Shown: positions 34,428 to 43,673 of the stretch, in pieces
How positions within the stretch are numbered: position 1 is the first letter of the stretch
Layout: each line of letters begins with the position of its first letter
Assembly (NCBI GenBank): GCA_006739055.1
Contig: AP019702.1
Coordinates: forward strand, 4,985,388-5,049,387
DNA: 64,000 nucleotides
Origin: Allostella vacuolata
Lineage (GTDB): Bacteria; Pseudomonadota; Alphaproteobacteria; ATCC43930; Allostellaceae
Direction: 5' to 3'
Made by a program: the position numbers and the translations under genes
Notes under the pieces: model-generated
Database searches by the model: none
The model's input: only the letters and a program-made list of their open reading frames with translations
What the model was told of the DNA's origin: nothing

Positions 34428-35192
34428 ATGCCGCGCTTCCGGTTGCTGATCGAGTATGACGGCGGGGGCTTCGTCGGCTGGCAGCGCCAGCTGAACGGGC
34501 TGTCGGTCCAGGAAGCGGTCGAGACGGCGCTGGAGCGGCTCTGCGGCCATCCGGTGCGCCTGCACGCCGCCGGCCGCACCGACGCCGGGGTCCATGCGCT
34601 GGGCCAGGTCGCCCATGTCGACCTGGAGCGCGACTGGCCGCCCGACACCGTGCGCAACGCGGTCAACCATTTCCTGCGCCCCCACCGTGCCTGCCTGCTC
34701 GATGTCGCCGTCGCGGGGGAGGATTTCCACGCGCGCCTCGGCGCCCGCCGGCGCGCCTACCTCTACCGGATCCTCGATCGCCGGGCGCCGCCGGCGATCG
34801 ACCTCGGCCGGGTCTGGCATGTCGGGCGCCGGCTCGACGCGGCAGCCATGCACGAGGCCGCCCAGCGCCTCGTCGGGCACCATGATTTCACCACTTTCCG
34901 GGCGTCAGAATGCCAGGCGCTCTCTCCGGTCAAGACGCTGGATCGCCTCGCCGTCTCCCGCGCCGGCGACGAGATCCGGATCGAGGCCGAGGCTCGGTCG
35001 TTCCTGCATCACCAGGTGCGCAACATGGTCGGGACACTGAAGCTGGTCGGGGACGGAAAATGGTCGGCGGACGATGTCTCTGTCGCGCTGCAGCGACGTT
35101 CGCGGGCGGCCGGCGGACCGACGGCTCCGCCCGACGGCCTCTATTTCGTCGCGGTCTGGTACGATGCGACGAATCCGGTGAACCCGGAATAG
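34428..35192 (+). CDS. truA: tRNA pseudouridine(38-40) synthase
   Basis: A 254-residue pseudouridine synthase acting on positions 38-40 of the tRNA anticodon arm. The catalytic aspartate is in [12 protein letters not shown] near residue 51, and other TruA segments are [14 protein letters not shown] at the N-terminus, [12 protein letters not shown] near 155 and [14 protein letters not shown] near 190. Normal length. It ends the def-fmt-truA operon. Confidence 0.97.
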   Translation: MPRFRLLIEYDGGGFVGWQRQLNGLSVQEAVETALERLCGHPVRLHAAGRTDAGVHALGQVAHVDLERDWPPDTVRNAVNHFLRPHRACLLDVAVAGEDFHARLGARRRAYLYRILDRRAPPAIDLGRVWHVGRRLDAAAMHEAAQRLVGHHDFTTFRASECQALSPVKTLDRLAVSRAGDEIRIEAEARSFLHHQVRNMVGTLKLVGDGKWSADDVSVALQRRSRAAGGPTAPPDGLYFVAVWYDATNPVNPE

Positions 35193-35240
35193 ATGCGCGC
35201 CGACGAACGTTCGATAGTCGTGCAATTGAGGAGACCCTCG

Positions 35241-35522
35241 ATGATCAACCGCCTTCTCAAGATCGTCGCCCCGGCCGCCGCCGTGCTCGGCATGCTGGCC
35301 GTGTCGGCCCCGGCCGAAGCCCGCTGCTGGTACGACGGCTACGGCAACCGCGTCTGCAGCCCGCCGCCGCGCTACTACGCGCCGCCCCCGCCGCCGGTCT
35401 ACTATGCCCCGCCGCCGCCGCGCCGCTACTACGCGCCGCCGCCGCGGGTCTACTATCCGCCGCCGCCGCCGCCGCGCTACTACGCGCCGCGCCCGGTCAT
35501 CAACTTCGGCCTGGCGTTCTGA
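35241..35522 (+). CDS. Secreted Pro/Tyr-rich repeat protein, unknown function
   Basis: A 93-residue protein with a signal peptide (residues 1-27, ending AEA) and a short mature chain dominated by repeated PPPxYYAP blocks (residues 38-85), with a Cys pair near the mature N-terminus (Cys29 and Cys39). GAGGAG lies seven bases before the ATG, so the in-frame upstream start is unlikely. Such small periplasmic or surface YYAPPP proteins are common in alphaproteobacteria, with no known function. A strong hairpin lies downstream. Confidence 0.78.
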   Translation: MINRLLKIVAPAAAVLGMLAVSAPAEARCWYDGYGNRVCSPPPRYYAPPPPPVYYAPPPPRRYYAPPPRVYYPPPPPPRYYAPRPVINFGLAF

Positions 35523-35590
35523 TCGGCTGGTCTGCTGATCCGGACGGGCGACCGTCGCAAGGTCGTCGGGCAAGGTCATCGGGTACGTGG

Positions 35591-35614
35591 AACGGGCGCC
35601 CTCGGGCGCCCGTT
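35591..35614. terminator. Bidirectional intrinsic terminator
   Basis: Perfect ten-base stem AACGGGCGCC (35591-35600) and GGCGCCCGTT (35605-35614) around loop CTCG, placed between the convergent Pro/Tyr-rich gene and the membrane protein gene ending at 35620. Confidence 0.8.
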
Positions 35615-35619
35615 CTGCG

Positions 35620-36195
35620 TCAGCTGTAGATGGATTGGGCGATGCCGTTGAGCACGATCCCGACCGCGAGATCGAGCACCACCACGGCGGACGCCAGCAG
35701 CCCGCCCACGGCGAGCCCGACACGCACCACGTACCATTCATACGCCAGCACCAGCATCGTCACCCCGAAGGCGATGCCCTGGACGATCGCGGCCGGCAGC
35801 AGGTCGATCGCCGAGAGCGCGCTCGCCGCCAGGAACAGCGTCACCTGGATCACCGCCGACCAGTTGAAGGCGGCGATGAAGGCGAGATAGCGCTCGCGCC
35901 GGCCGATCAGCTTCGTCAGGTGGAAGACGACCAGCGGAAAGGCGGCCCAGCTTGCCACGTAGGCGATCGCCTCGACGATCGCCACCACCGCCATCCCGCC
36001 CCGGGGCTCCACCGGCAGGTCGCGGAGTGCGATCAGCAGCACGAAGAAGGGCAGCGCCAGGACCGCGGCGAAGAACGACTTCCAGAAGGAATCGAGGCTG
36101 CCGTCGAAGCGCGCCATGCCGGCGGGGTCGCGGCAGGCGAGCCGCCAGGCGCCGTCCAGCGCATGGACGATCTCGGTCGTGGAGGGGATGCGCAC
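35620..36195 (-). CDS. Multi-pass membrane protein, unknown function
   Basis: A 191-residue protein with about five hydrophobic segments (about 37-57, 67-90, 102-125, 130-150 and 158-185) after a soluble N-terminus that begins MRIPSTTEIVHALDGAWRL. The layout is similar to Yip1-like proteins, but I do not recognise a specific family. It starts three bases after the dapE stop and is therefore the last gene of dapD-dapE-orf. A role in lysine or cell-wall precursor synthesis is not implied by the position alone. Confidence 0.75.
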   Translation of the reverse strand: MRIPSTTEIVHALDGAWRLACRDPAGMARFDGSLDSFWKSFFAAVLALPFFVLLIALRDLPVEPRGGMAVVAIVEAIAYVASWAAFPLVVFHLTKLIGRRERYLAFIAAFNWSAVIQVTLFLAASALSAIDLLPAAIVQGIAFGVTMLVLAYEWYVVRVGLAVGGLLASAVVVLDLAVGIVLNGIAQSIYS

Positions 36196-36198
36196 CGG

Positions 36199-37359
36199 CT
36201 AGTCCGGCCGCGGGAAATAGTTCTGCAGCACCCGGAGGTAGATGTCGGCCAGGCCGCGGATGTCGTCGCTGCGCTGGCGCTCGTTGATCTGGTGCATGGT
36301 CTCCCCGACGCCGCCGAATTCGACGACCGGACAATAGGCCTGGATGAAGCGCGCGTCCGAGGTGCCGCCGGTGGTGCTGAGTTCCGGCCGGCGCCCGACC
36401 ACCTGCTCGCAGGCGTCCTGGACGAGGCCGCTCAGCAGCCCCGGCTCGAAGACGAAGGACTCGCCGCTGACCTTCACGTCCAGCTCGTAGCGGCCGCCGG
36501 CCGCGTCCAGCCGTTCGCGGATGCGGCGGATCAGGGTCTGGCTGGTGTGGGCGTCGTTGAAGCGGATGTTGAAGACCGCGCGCGCCTCGGCCGGGATGAC
36601 GTTGGTGGCGGGGTTGCCGACGTCGACGGTGGCCACCTGCAGGGTCGAGGGCTCGAAATGCGCGGTGCCGTCGTCGAGCGGCTCGGCGGTCAGCGCCGCC
36701 AGCATCCGGACGATGTGGTGCACCGGGTTGTCGGCCAGGTGCGGGTAGGCGACATGGCCCTGGACGCCGTGCACGGTCAGGTAGGCGTTGAGGCTGCCGC
36801 GGCGACCGATCTTGATCATGTCGCCGAGCGCCCTGGGGTTGGTCGGCTCGCCGACGATGCAGGCGTCCGGCACCTCGCTCGCCTCGGCCAGCGCGGCCAG
36901 CATCTTCCGGGTGCCGTTGATCGAGGGCCCCTCCTCGTCGCCGGTGATCAGCAGGCTGATCGAGCCGCCGAAATCGGACCCGCGCTCGGCCAGGAAGCGC
37001 GCGGTGGCCGCGGTGAAGGCGGCGATCGCGCATTTCATGTCCGAGGCGCCGCGGCCCCACACCCAGCCGTCGCGCTCGTCGCCGGCGAACGGGTCGAAGC
37101 GCCAGGCGTCGCGCTTGCCGACCGGCACCACGTCGGTGTGGCCGGCAAAGCAGAAATGCGGCCGGCCGTCGCCGATGCGGGCGAAGAGGTTGTCGACGTC
37201 CGGCGTGCCGGCCTCGGAGAAGGGCATCCGCCGGCAGCGGAAGCCCAGCCCGTCCAGCTGGCCCGAGAGCGTGTCGAGCACGCCCGCCTCGACCGGGGTC
37301 ACGCTGGGGCAGCGGATCAGGGCCTGGGTCAGCGCCACCGGGTCGAGGGTAAGGTTCAT
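36199..37359 (-). CDS. dapE: Succinyl-diaminopimelate desuccinylase
   Basis: A 386-residue di-zinc M20-family hydrolase that removes succinate from N-succinyl-LL-diaminopimelate in lysine and peptidoglycan synthesis. The metal and catalytic motifs are visible: [13 protein letters not shown] near residue 70, WGRGASDMK near 102-110, [16 protein letters not shown] near 135-150 and the closing [13 protein letters not shown] near 350. Normal length. It follows dapD by 13 bases in an operon. Confidence 0.97.
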   Translation of the reverse strand: MNLTLDPVALTQALIRCPSVTPVEAGVLDTLSGQLDGLGFRCRRMPFSEAGTPDVDNLFARIGDGRPHFCFAGHTDVVPVGKRDAWRFDPFAGDERDGWVWGRGASDMKCAIAAFTAATARFLAERGSDFGGSISLLITGDEEGPSINGTRKMLAALAEASEVPDACIVGEPTNPRALGDMIKIGRRGSLNAYLTVHGVQGHVAYPHLADNPVHHIVRMLAALTAEPLDDGTAHFEPSTLQVATVDVGNPATNVIPAEARAVFNIRFNDAHTSQTLIRRIRERLDAAGGRYELDVKVSGESFVFEPGLLSGLVQDACEQVVGRRPELSTTGGTSDARFIQAYCPVVEFGGVGETMHQINERQRSDDIRGLADIYLRVLQNYFPRPD

Positions 37360-37372
37360 CGCTGGCCGCCGG

Positions 37373-38230
<858 letters not shown>

Positions 38231-38280
38231 CGCGGGGAAGCCTTCCCAGGTGGGTTCGGGGGAATGACGGGGTGGCCGAA

Positions 38281-38309
38281 CATTGGCCGCGCGGCGGCGA
38301 CCCTGTCAA
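38281..38309 (-). promoter_or_regulatory. Possible dapD promoter
   Basis: On the minus strand a perfect -35 TTGACA (38304-38309) is followed after 17 bases by CCAATG, a poor -10; an 18-base spacing gives CAATGT. The distance to the dapD start (51 bases) is right. The -35 is convincing, the -10 is not. Confidence 0.4.
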
Positions 38310-38397
38310 CACGGGCCGGCGAGCCCGGCCAAGTGCGCGAAGGAATGCAATATAAAGGGAGCCGGAGGCAATGCTACACTACCACTAGTCAATCAAC

Positions 38398-38423
38398 GGC
38401 GCCGGCCGGATCCAGCCGGCGCC
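38398..38423. repeat. Perfect inverted repeat in the leader of the RTX-type gene
   Basis: Arms GGCGCCGGC (38398-38406) and GCCGGCGCC (38415-38423) around an eight-base centre, immediately before the AAGGGGA ribosome site of the calcium-binding protein gene. In mRNA it would form a strong stem 18 bases before the start codon. Confidence 0.6.
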
Positions 38424-38441
38424 CGGCCAAGGGGAAATGCT

Positions 38442-39320
38442 ATGGCGGTGCTCGTGCTCACCCAAGGAAACGACACCCAGAACGGGACCGAGGAAGCCGA
38501 CCTCATCCAGGCGCTGGGCGGCGACGACAGCATCAACGGCCTGGGCGGCAACGACACCCTGGAAGGCGGGCCGGGCAACGACATCCTGATCGGGTTGACC
38601 GGCAACGACGTGCTGTTCGGCGGCCAGGGCAGCGACATGCTCTACGGCTCGGCCGGCGCCGACCAGGTCTTCGCCGGCCTGGGCGACGACCAGGCCTATG
38701 GCGGCAACGGCGCCGACCAGATCTACGGCAATGACGGTAACGATTCGCTGCGCGGCGATGCCGGCGACGACCTGATCAACGGCAATCGCGGCCAGGACAC
38801 GGTCGAGGGCAGCGACGGCGACGACACGCTGAACGGCGGCGGCGAGAACGACCTGCTGCTCGGCCAGTCCGGCGCCGACGTGCTGTTCGGCGACGTCGGC
38901 AACGACACCGCCGATGGCGGGGCCGGCAACGACATCGTCTTCGGCAACACCGGCAACGACCTGCTGGTCGGCGGCAGCGGCGACGATACGATCAATGGCG
39001 GCAAGGACGACGACATCCTGCTGGGCAATGCCGGCGACGACATCCTCTCGGGGGAGATCGGCGACGACACCCTGACCGGCGGGTCGGGCGAGGACGAGTT
39101 CGTCTTCTCCCCCGGCGACGACCGGGACCTGATCACCGACTTCGTCGCCGGCGAGGACCTGGTCGACCTGTCCGAGTTCGGCTTCGCCAGCTTCAACGCG
39201 CTCCTGTCGGCGACGACGCTGACCAGCACGGCGGGCTCGATCACCATCGATTTCGGCAGCGACGACGTCCTGACCGTGTCCGGCATCAACCAGCTGTCGG
39301 AGGACTATTTCGTCCTGTAG
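38442..39320 (+). CDS. RTX-type calcium-binding protein, probable type I secretion substrate
   Basis: A 292-residue, very acidic protein. Residues 9-225 are a continuous run of about two dozen glycine/aspartate nonapeptide-like repeats (GGxGxDxLx, e.g. GGSGDDTINGGKDDD), which bind calcium as a parallel beta roll. Residues 235-292 are a C-terminal domain ending SEDYFVL, an acidic-then-hydrophobic tail like those recognised by type I exporters. No signal peptide. No enzymatic domain is attached, so it is a pure RTX protein; no exporter genes are adjacent. AAGGGGA precedes the ATG. Confidence 0.88.
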   Translation: MAVLVLTQGNDTQNGTEEADLIQALGGDDSINGLGGNDTLEGGPGNDILIGLTGNDVLFGGQGSDMLYGSAGADQVFAGLGDDQAYGGNGADQIYGNDGNDSLRGDAGDDLINGNRGQDTVEGSDGDDTLNGGGENDLLLGQSGADVLFGDVGNDTADGGAGNDIVFGNTGNDLLVGGSGDDTINGGKDDDILLGNAGDDILSGEIGDDTLTGGSGEDEFVFSPGDDRDLITDFVAGEDLVDLSEFGFASFNALLSATTLTSTAGSITIDFGSDDVLTVSGINQLSEDYFVL

Positions 39321-39351
39321 GGGGTGTTGGGGGCCCCTGCCCGTCGGCCGC

Positions 39352-39386
39352 AGCGTTCCCGCCGGGGATGAAGCCGGCGGGACGCT
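39352..39386. terminator. Hairpin after the RTX-type gene
   Basis: Stem AGCGTTCCCGCCGG pairs with CCGGCGGGACGCT (one bulged T) around GGATGAAG. Thirty-one bases after the stop codon; stable but without a following T-run. Confidence 0.5.
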
Positions 39387-39396
39387 GACGAGAAAG

Positions 39397-39536
39397 GCGC
39401 GCTGGCCATCCGCCAAAGCGTCCCTCGACTGGGCTCGGGATGAGGAATTTCTCTTTTTGCTACAAGCATTTGTGCAGAACGAGATTCCCCTCATCCCGAG
39501 CCCTGGTCGAGGGACGCTATGACCGACGGGCAATGC
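39397..39536. repeat. Interrupted palindromic intergenic repeat, copy 2
   Basis: Left arm GCGCGCTGGCCATCCG through GCGTCCCTCGAC to TGAGG (39397-39444); right arm CCCTCATCCCGAGC through GGTCGAGGGACGCTATG to about 39536. The arms are near-inverted copies of each other and strongly match those of copy 1 at 25221-25357, while the roughly 43-base centres differ in sequence. It lies between two convergent genes. Confidence 0.8.
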
Positions 39537-39643
39537 CTGGTTTCTATGTCGGGGCCGCTCGATTGCCGACAGCCTTTAGGGAATAACGGACACCTCCTCA
39601 CTCCCCGAGGTGCGCATTGGCCGTTGGCAAGTACGCCCCGGCG

Positions 39644-40459
39644 CTATCGGGCGAAGCGCGCGTCCCGCCAGGCCAGCGCCGCCTTCAGCCCCTCCTCGCG
39701 CCGGATGCGGTTGAACTCGGCGCGCTCCTCCCCGCCGGTCGATTCGATGAGGATGTCGGTCTCCAGCGCCGCCAGCAGGGCGGCCCGCATGCCCATCGCC
39801 TCGTAGGTGCGGTTGATCGCCCGCTTGGTAAGCCGCACCGCCTCGGGCGCGGCCGCCGCCATGTCGCGGGCGATCTCCAGCGCGCGCTCCCGCTCGGTGC
39901 CGTCCGGCACCACGTGGTTGACGATGCCGAGCGCCTGGGCGCGCTCGGCCGACAGCCGGTCGTCGCCGGTCAGCAGCAGCTCCTTGGCCGCCTTGGGGCC
40001 GGCGATCCAGGGCAGCAGCAGGGCGACCGCACCCGATCCGAAGCGCACCTCCGGCGCGCCGAAACGGGTGCCGGCGGCCGCGACCGTGACGTCGCAGGCG
40101 AGCGACAGCTCGAAGGCGCCGCCGATGCAATAGCCGTGGACGGCCGCGATCGTCGGCTTCGGGCAGTCCCAGAAGCCCATGATGAAGTCGAAATCCGTCT
40201 CCAGGACCCGCCGCCAGTCGTCCGGCCCGCGCGCCGGCGCGGCGGCGGACGCCTTCATGTCGAACCCGGCCGAGAACGCCCGGCCGGCGCCGTGGACGAC
40301 GATCGCCAGCACGTCGGGATCCTCGGCCAGCCCGTCCAGCGCGGCCATCGTCTCGGCCACCAGCACCGGGTCGAAGGCATTCAGCACCCGCGGGCGGTCG
40401 AAGGTCAGGATCGCGACCCGCCCGTCCCGCTCGACCCGGATCGTCTGCCACCCGGTCAT
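39644..40459 (-). CDS. Enoyl-CoA hydratase/isomerase family protein
   Basis: A 271-residue crotonase-fold enzyme acting on an acyl-CoA. The CoA/oxyanion segments GAGRAFSAGFDMKA near residue 57 and HGYCIGGAFELSLACDVTVA near 104-123 are typical; LTKRAINRTYEAMG lies near 216. Hydration, isomerisation or ring cleavage cannot be told apart. GGAGGGGG precedes ATG 40459. It begins 27 bases after the stop of the XRE-cupin regulator gene on the same strand, and is probably part of the CoA-dependent catabolic set encoded divergently (ligase and dehydrogenase). Confidence 0.88.
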   Translation of the reverse strand: MTGWQTIRVERDGRVAILTFDRPRVLNAFDPVLVAETMAALDGLAEDPDVLAIVVHGAGRAFSAGFDMKASAAAPARGPDDWRRVLETDFDFIMGFWDCPKPTIAAVHGYCIGGAFELSLACDVTVAAAGTRFGAPEVRFGSGAVALLLPWIAGPKAAKELLLTGDDRLSAERAQALGIVNHVVPDGTERERALEIARDMAAAAPEAVRLTKRAINRTYEAMGMRAALLAALETDILIESTGGEERAEFNRIRREEGLKAALAWRDARFAR

Positions 40460-40485
40460 CGCCCCCTCCGCCCTCGTCTCGACCA

Positions 40486-41145
40486 TCAGAAGCTGGGCGG
40501 GGTGATCGCCCAGATCACCTCCGCCTCCTCGGTGCCCGGGTTGCTGTAGCGGTGCGGCAGGGTGCTGGGAAAGCCGAAGCTGTCCCCCGCCTCCAGGCTG
40601 AACACCCGGCCGTCGACCCACAGTTCCAGCCGGCCGCGGATCACCACGCCCGCCTCCTCGCCCACATGGGTGTAGGGCGCATCGCCCGACGAGGCCCCGG
40701 GCGGGAAGCGGCTCGACAGCAGCTCGAGCGTGCCGGCGAGCGTCGGGCTCAGCAGCTCGTCGACGATCCCGGCCGAATAGTCGAGGCGGCGCCGGCGCAC
40801 CCGGCGGACCACGAAGTCGCGCTCCCCCTCCGGCGCGCCGCCGGCGGCGAAGAACCAGCTCACCGTCACGCCGAGCGCGCGGCTGATGGCGTAGAGCGCA
40901 TTGATCGACGGCGTCGCCAGGTCGCGCTCCAGCAAACTCAGATAGCCGACCGACAGGCCGCTCTCGCGGGCCAGCACCGCCAGCGTGTAGCCGCGCGCCT
41001 TGCGCAGGCCGCGGACCTCGCGGCCGAGGTGCCGGATGCCGTCGACCGGCTCGGCGCCGGCCGCCGGATCCGCCGCCGCGGGCCGCATGCGACGGCGCGG
41101 CGCGGTCTCGGCCGGATCGGGGGGAGAGGAATCATCGTTTTTCAT
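40486..41145 (-). CDS. XRE-family transcription regulator with cupin sensor domain
   Basis: A 219-residue regulator. Residues 41-96 form an XRE helix-turn-helix (GYTLAVLARESGLSVGYLS then LLERDLATPSINALYAIS); residues 140-215 form a cupin domain (HVGEEAGVVIRGRLEL, GDSFGFPSTLPHRYSNPG), the architecture of PuuR-type regulators of amine or amino-acid catabolism. The first 35 residues are a disordered Pro/Ala-rich tail. ATG 41145 is used (a TTG lies two codons upstream). It is divergent from the oxidoreductase-ABC operon and likely controls it, through the AT-rich palindrome between them. Confidence 0.92.
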   Translation of the reverse strand: MKNDDSSPPDPAETAPRRRMRPAAADPAAGAEPVDGIRHLGREVRGLRKARGYTLAVLARESGLSVGYLSLLERDLATPSINALYAISRALGVTVSWFFAAGGAPEGERDFVVRRVRRRRLDYSAGIVDELLSPTLAGTLELLSSRFPPGASSGDAPYTHVGEEAGVVIRGRLELWVDGRVFSLEAGDSFGFPSTLPHRYSNPGTEEAEVIWAITPPSF

Positions 41146-41149
41146 TGAC

Positions 41150-41171
41150 AAAAAATATGGGCGAATTTTTT
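41150..41171. promoter_or_regulatory. Candidate operator of the XRE-cupin regulator
   Basis: Inverted repeat AAAAAAT (41150-41156) and ATTTTTT (41165-41171) with spacer ATGGGCGA, in the only strongly AT-rich stretch of the region. It is centred between the regulator start (41145) and the divergent oxidoreductase start (41215), where a promoter-overlapping operator would be expected. Confidence 0.5.
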
Positions 41172-41214
41172 ACTTATGTAAAAGAAGAAGCGATCGACGC
41201 GAAGGGGGCGGCAG

Positions 41215-42795
41215 CTGGAACGGTACGACGCGATCATCATCGGGGCCGGTCACAACGGGCTGACCTGCGGCGCCTATCTCGCCCGGGCCGGGCTGAAGAC
41301 GCTGGTGCTCGAGCGCCGCGACGTGATCGGCGGCGCGGCGGTCACCGAGGAGGTCATCCCGGGATTCAAGTTCTCCGTCTTCAGCTACCTGATGAGCCTG
41401 CTCCACCCCAAGGTCATCGCCGACCTGGAGCTGCGCCGCCATGGGTTCGAGGTGCTGCCGGCATCCGACATGTTCGGGCCGCTGCCGGGCGGCGACCACA
41501 TCCTGTTCAGCGATTCCATCGAGAAGACGCAGGCGAGCTTCGCGCGCTTCTCGAAGAAGGACGCCGAGATCTACCCCGAGTTCGACCGCTACCTGATGGA
41601 GTCCGCCCGGATCGTCCGGCAGCTGCTGCTGGAGACCCCGCCCGACCCGTCCTGCCGCGACTGGCGCGCCTTCCGCGAGACCTCCAAGCTGCTGTGGAAG
41701 TATCGCCGGGTGGGCGGCAAGCTGTTCCGCCTCATCGACCTGATGACGATGAGCGCCGACGCCTACCTCTCCGAATGGTTCGAGAGCACGCATGTGAAGG
41801 CGGTGCTCGCCTATTACTGCGGGATCGGCACCTTCGCCGGCCCGCGCAGCCCGGGCTCCGCCTACGTCATCATGCACCATGTGATGGGCGAGCATGCCGG
41901 CGCCGGCGGCTGGGGCTTCATCCGCGGCGGCATGGGCACCATCACCCAGGCGATCGCCGCATCCGGCCGGACCCACGGGATGGAGGTGCGGACCAACGCC
42001 GCGGTCGCCGCGATCGACACCAGCGGCGGCCGGGCGACCGGGGTGACGCTGACCGACGGCACCCGCATCGCCGCGCCGATCGTCGCCAGCAACGTCAGCG
42101 CCAAGCTGACCTTCCTGCAGTTCCTGCCGCGCGACCAGCTGCCGGCCGACTTCGTGCGCGAGATCGAGTCGTACCGGACCTATTCGACGGCCTTCAAGAT
42201 CAACATCGCCTGCGAGCGGCTGCCGGCCTACACCGCCTTCGACCCGCATGCCTGCGGCTTCGCCTATCCGACCTACACCCATATCGGCCCGACCATCGAC
42301 TATCTCGACCGCGCCTACGACGACGCGAAGTACGGCGACTGGTCGCGCGAGCCGTTCGTGACACCGGTCGCGCCCAGCTTCGTCGACGACACCATTGCGC
42401 CGCCCGGCAAGCATGTCGTCCACCTGTTCGGCGGGCACGCCCCGTACACGCTGCGCGAGGGCGACTGGGAGACCCGCAAGCCGGACTTCGTCAAGTCCGT
42501 GCTGGCGGTGATGGACAGCCATGCGCCCGGCTTCTCCGACGGCATCATCGGCATGCAGGTGCTGACCCCGCCCGACATCGAGGCCAGGATCGGCTCCCCG
42601 CACGGCCACATCTTCCATGGCGAGCTGCAGGCCGACCAGCTGTTCTTCGCCCGGCCGGCGCCGCATTACGCCGACTACCGCAGCCCGATCCGCGGCCTCT
42701 ACCAGTGCGGCTCGTCCGCCCATCCGGGCGGCGGCGTCGGCGGCGTGCCGGGCCACAATGCCGCCCGCGAGATCCTGCGGGACCGCCGCCGATGA
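41215..42795 (+). CDS. NAD(P)/FAD-dependent oxidoreductase, phytoene-dehydrogenase-like; probable CTG start
   Basis: A 526-residue flavoprotein of the phytoene desaturase/CrtI-like fold: FAD motif YDAIIIGAGHNGLTCGAYLARAG directly at the N-terminus, LERRDVIGGAAVTEE near residue 31-45, and the C-terminal flavin segment QCGSSAHPGGGVGGVPGHNAARE near 498-520. Homologous proteins use FAD to oxidise or isomerise hydrophobic or polyene substrates; many are uncharacterised. No ATG, GTG or TTG lies between the in-frame TAA (41179) and the FAD motif; CTG at 41215 has AAGGGGG six bases before it. First gene of the ABC operon. Confidence 0.85.
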   Translation: MERYDAIIIGAGHNGLTCGAYLARAGLKTLVLERRDVIGGAAVTEEVIPGFKFSVFSYLMSLLHPKVIADLELRRHGFEVLPASDMFGPLPGGDHILFSDSIEKTQASFARFSKKDAEIYPEFDRYLMESARIVRQLLLETPPDPSCRDWRAFRETSKLLWKYRRVGGKLFRLIDLMTMSADAYLSEWFESTHVKAVLAYYCGIGTFAGPRSPGSAYVIMHHVMGEHAGAGGWGFIRGGMGTITQAIAASGRTHGMEVRTNAAVAAIDTSGGRATGVTLTDGTRIAAPIVASNVSAKLTFLQFLPRDQLPADFVREIESYRTYSTAFKINIACERLPAYTAFDPHACGFAYPTYTHIGPTIDYLDRAYDDAKYGDWSREPFVTPVAPSFVDDTIAPPGKHVVHLFGGHAPYTLREGDWETRKPDFVKSVLAVMDSHAPGFSDGIIGMQVLTPPDIEARIGSPHGHIFHGELQADQLFFARPAPHYADYRSPIRGLYQCGSSAHPGGGVGGVPGHNAAREILRDRRR

Positions 42796-43673
42796 GCGCG
42801 GCCCAGAATGCGCCCGGCAAGCCCGCCTCCGGCACGCCGGCCGCGGCGGCGTTCGCGACCCTGTTCCTGCTGCTGCCGGCCGGCCTGGTGCTGGGCGCCG
42901 CCTTCCTGCTGCCGCTCGCGCGCCTGTTCGGCCTGAGCGGGTCGATGCCGGCCGGCGTGCTCGCCCCCTACCTCGAACTGCTGGGCGACGACGTCTATCG
43001 CAAGGTCTTCTTCAACACCGTCTTCTTCGCGATCGTGGTGACCGCGGTCACCCTCGTGCTCGGCTATCCGCTGGCCCTGGCGCTGGCCAGGATGCGGGCC
43101 GGCTGGCGGGCCCTGTTCCTGCTGGCGGTGCTGATGCCGCTGTGGATCAGCGTGCTGGTGCGCACCTTCTCCTGGATGCTGCTGCTGGAGCGCAACGGCC
43201 CGATCAACCGCGCCCTGATCGCGTCGGGCCTCACCGACACGCCGATGTCGCTCCTGTTCAACAAGACCGGGGTCCTGATCGGCATGGTGCATGTCCTGCT
43301 GCCCTATGCCGTCCTGCCGATCTTCGGCGCGATCCTGCGCATCGACCCCGCCCTGCTGCGGGCGAGCGAGGGGCTGGGCGCGCCCCGCCACGTCACCTTC
43401 CGCCGGGTGCTGCTGCCGCTCTCGATGCGCGGCGTCGCCACCGCGGCCACCTTCGTCTTCCTGCTGTCGCTCGGCTTCTTCATCACCCCGGCGCTGCTCG
43501 GCGGCGCGTCGGAGATCACGCTGTCGATGCTGGTCGAGAACCTGGTGAACGAGCGCCTCGCCTGGCCGCTGGCCGCCGCCGCGTCGGTCATCCTGCTGGC
43601 GCTGACCCTGGCGCTGCTGGCGGTCGCCGGGCGGTTCCTGTCCCCGGCGGCCGTGGCGGGGGTCGGCCGATGA
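42792..43673 (+). CDS. ABC transporter permease (PotB-like)
   Basis: A 293-residue inner-membrane subunit with about six helices and the cytoplasmic coupling loop EGLGAPRHVTFRRVLLPLSMRGV near residues 195-217 (EAA motif, here E/G...G form). It pairs with the next permease as the heterodimeric channel of a spermidine/putrescine-type importer. The start overlaps the oxidoreductase stop (ATGA). Confidence 0.92.
   Translation: MSAAQNAPGKPASGTPAAAAFATLFLLLPAGLVLGAAFLLPLARLFGLSGSMPAGVLAPYLELLGDDVYRKVFFNTVFFAIVVTAVTLVLGYPLALALARMRAGWRALFLLAVLMPLWISVLVRTFSWMLLLERNGPINRALIASGLTDTPMSLLFNKTGVLIGMVHVLLPYAVLPIFGAILRIDPALLRASEGLGAPRHVTFRRVLLPLSMRGVATAATFVFLLSLGFFITPALLGGASEITLSMLVENLVNERLAWPLAAAASVILLALTLALLAVAGRFLSPAAVAGVGR

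Larger units (their letters stand above)
39321..39643. other. Intergenic gap with hairpin and palindromic repeat
   Basis: A 323-base gap between the RTX-type gene and the convergent enoyl-CoA hydratase gene. It contains a GC-rich hairpin (39352-39386) and copy 2 of the dispersed palindromic repeat (39397-39536). From 39537 to 39643 I see nothing definite. Confidence 0.6.

Noticed and set aside
35330-35510. Repeated CCGCCGCCG tracts as a non-coding repeat array
   Set aside because: They encode PPPxYYAP blocks in frame of a gene with ribosome site and signal peptide.
38480-39110. Periodic GGCAACGACnnn pattern as a possible CRISPR or DNA repeat
   Set aside because: It is the coding pattern of RTX nonapeptide repeats; there are no identical repeats with unique spacers.
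41145-41304. Frameshift between an upstream plus-strand frame starting at 41145 and the oxidoreductase
   Set aside because: The upstream frame lacks protein-like sequence and the FAD motif begins exactly after a good ribosome site and CTG, so non-standard initiation is simpler than a frameshift.
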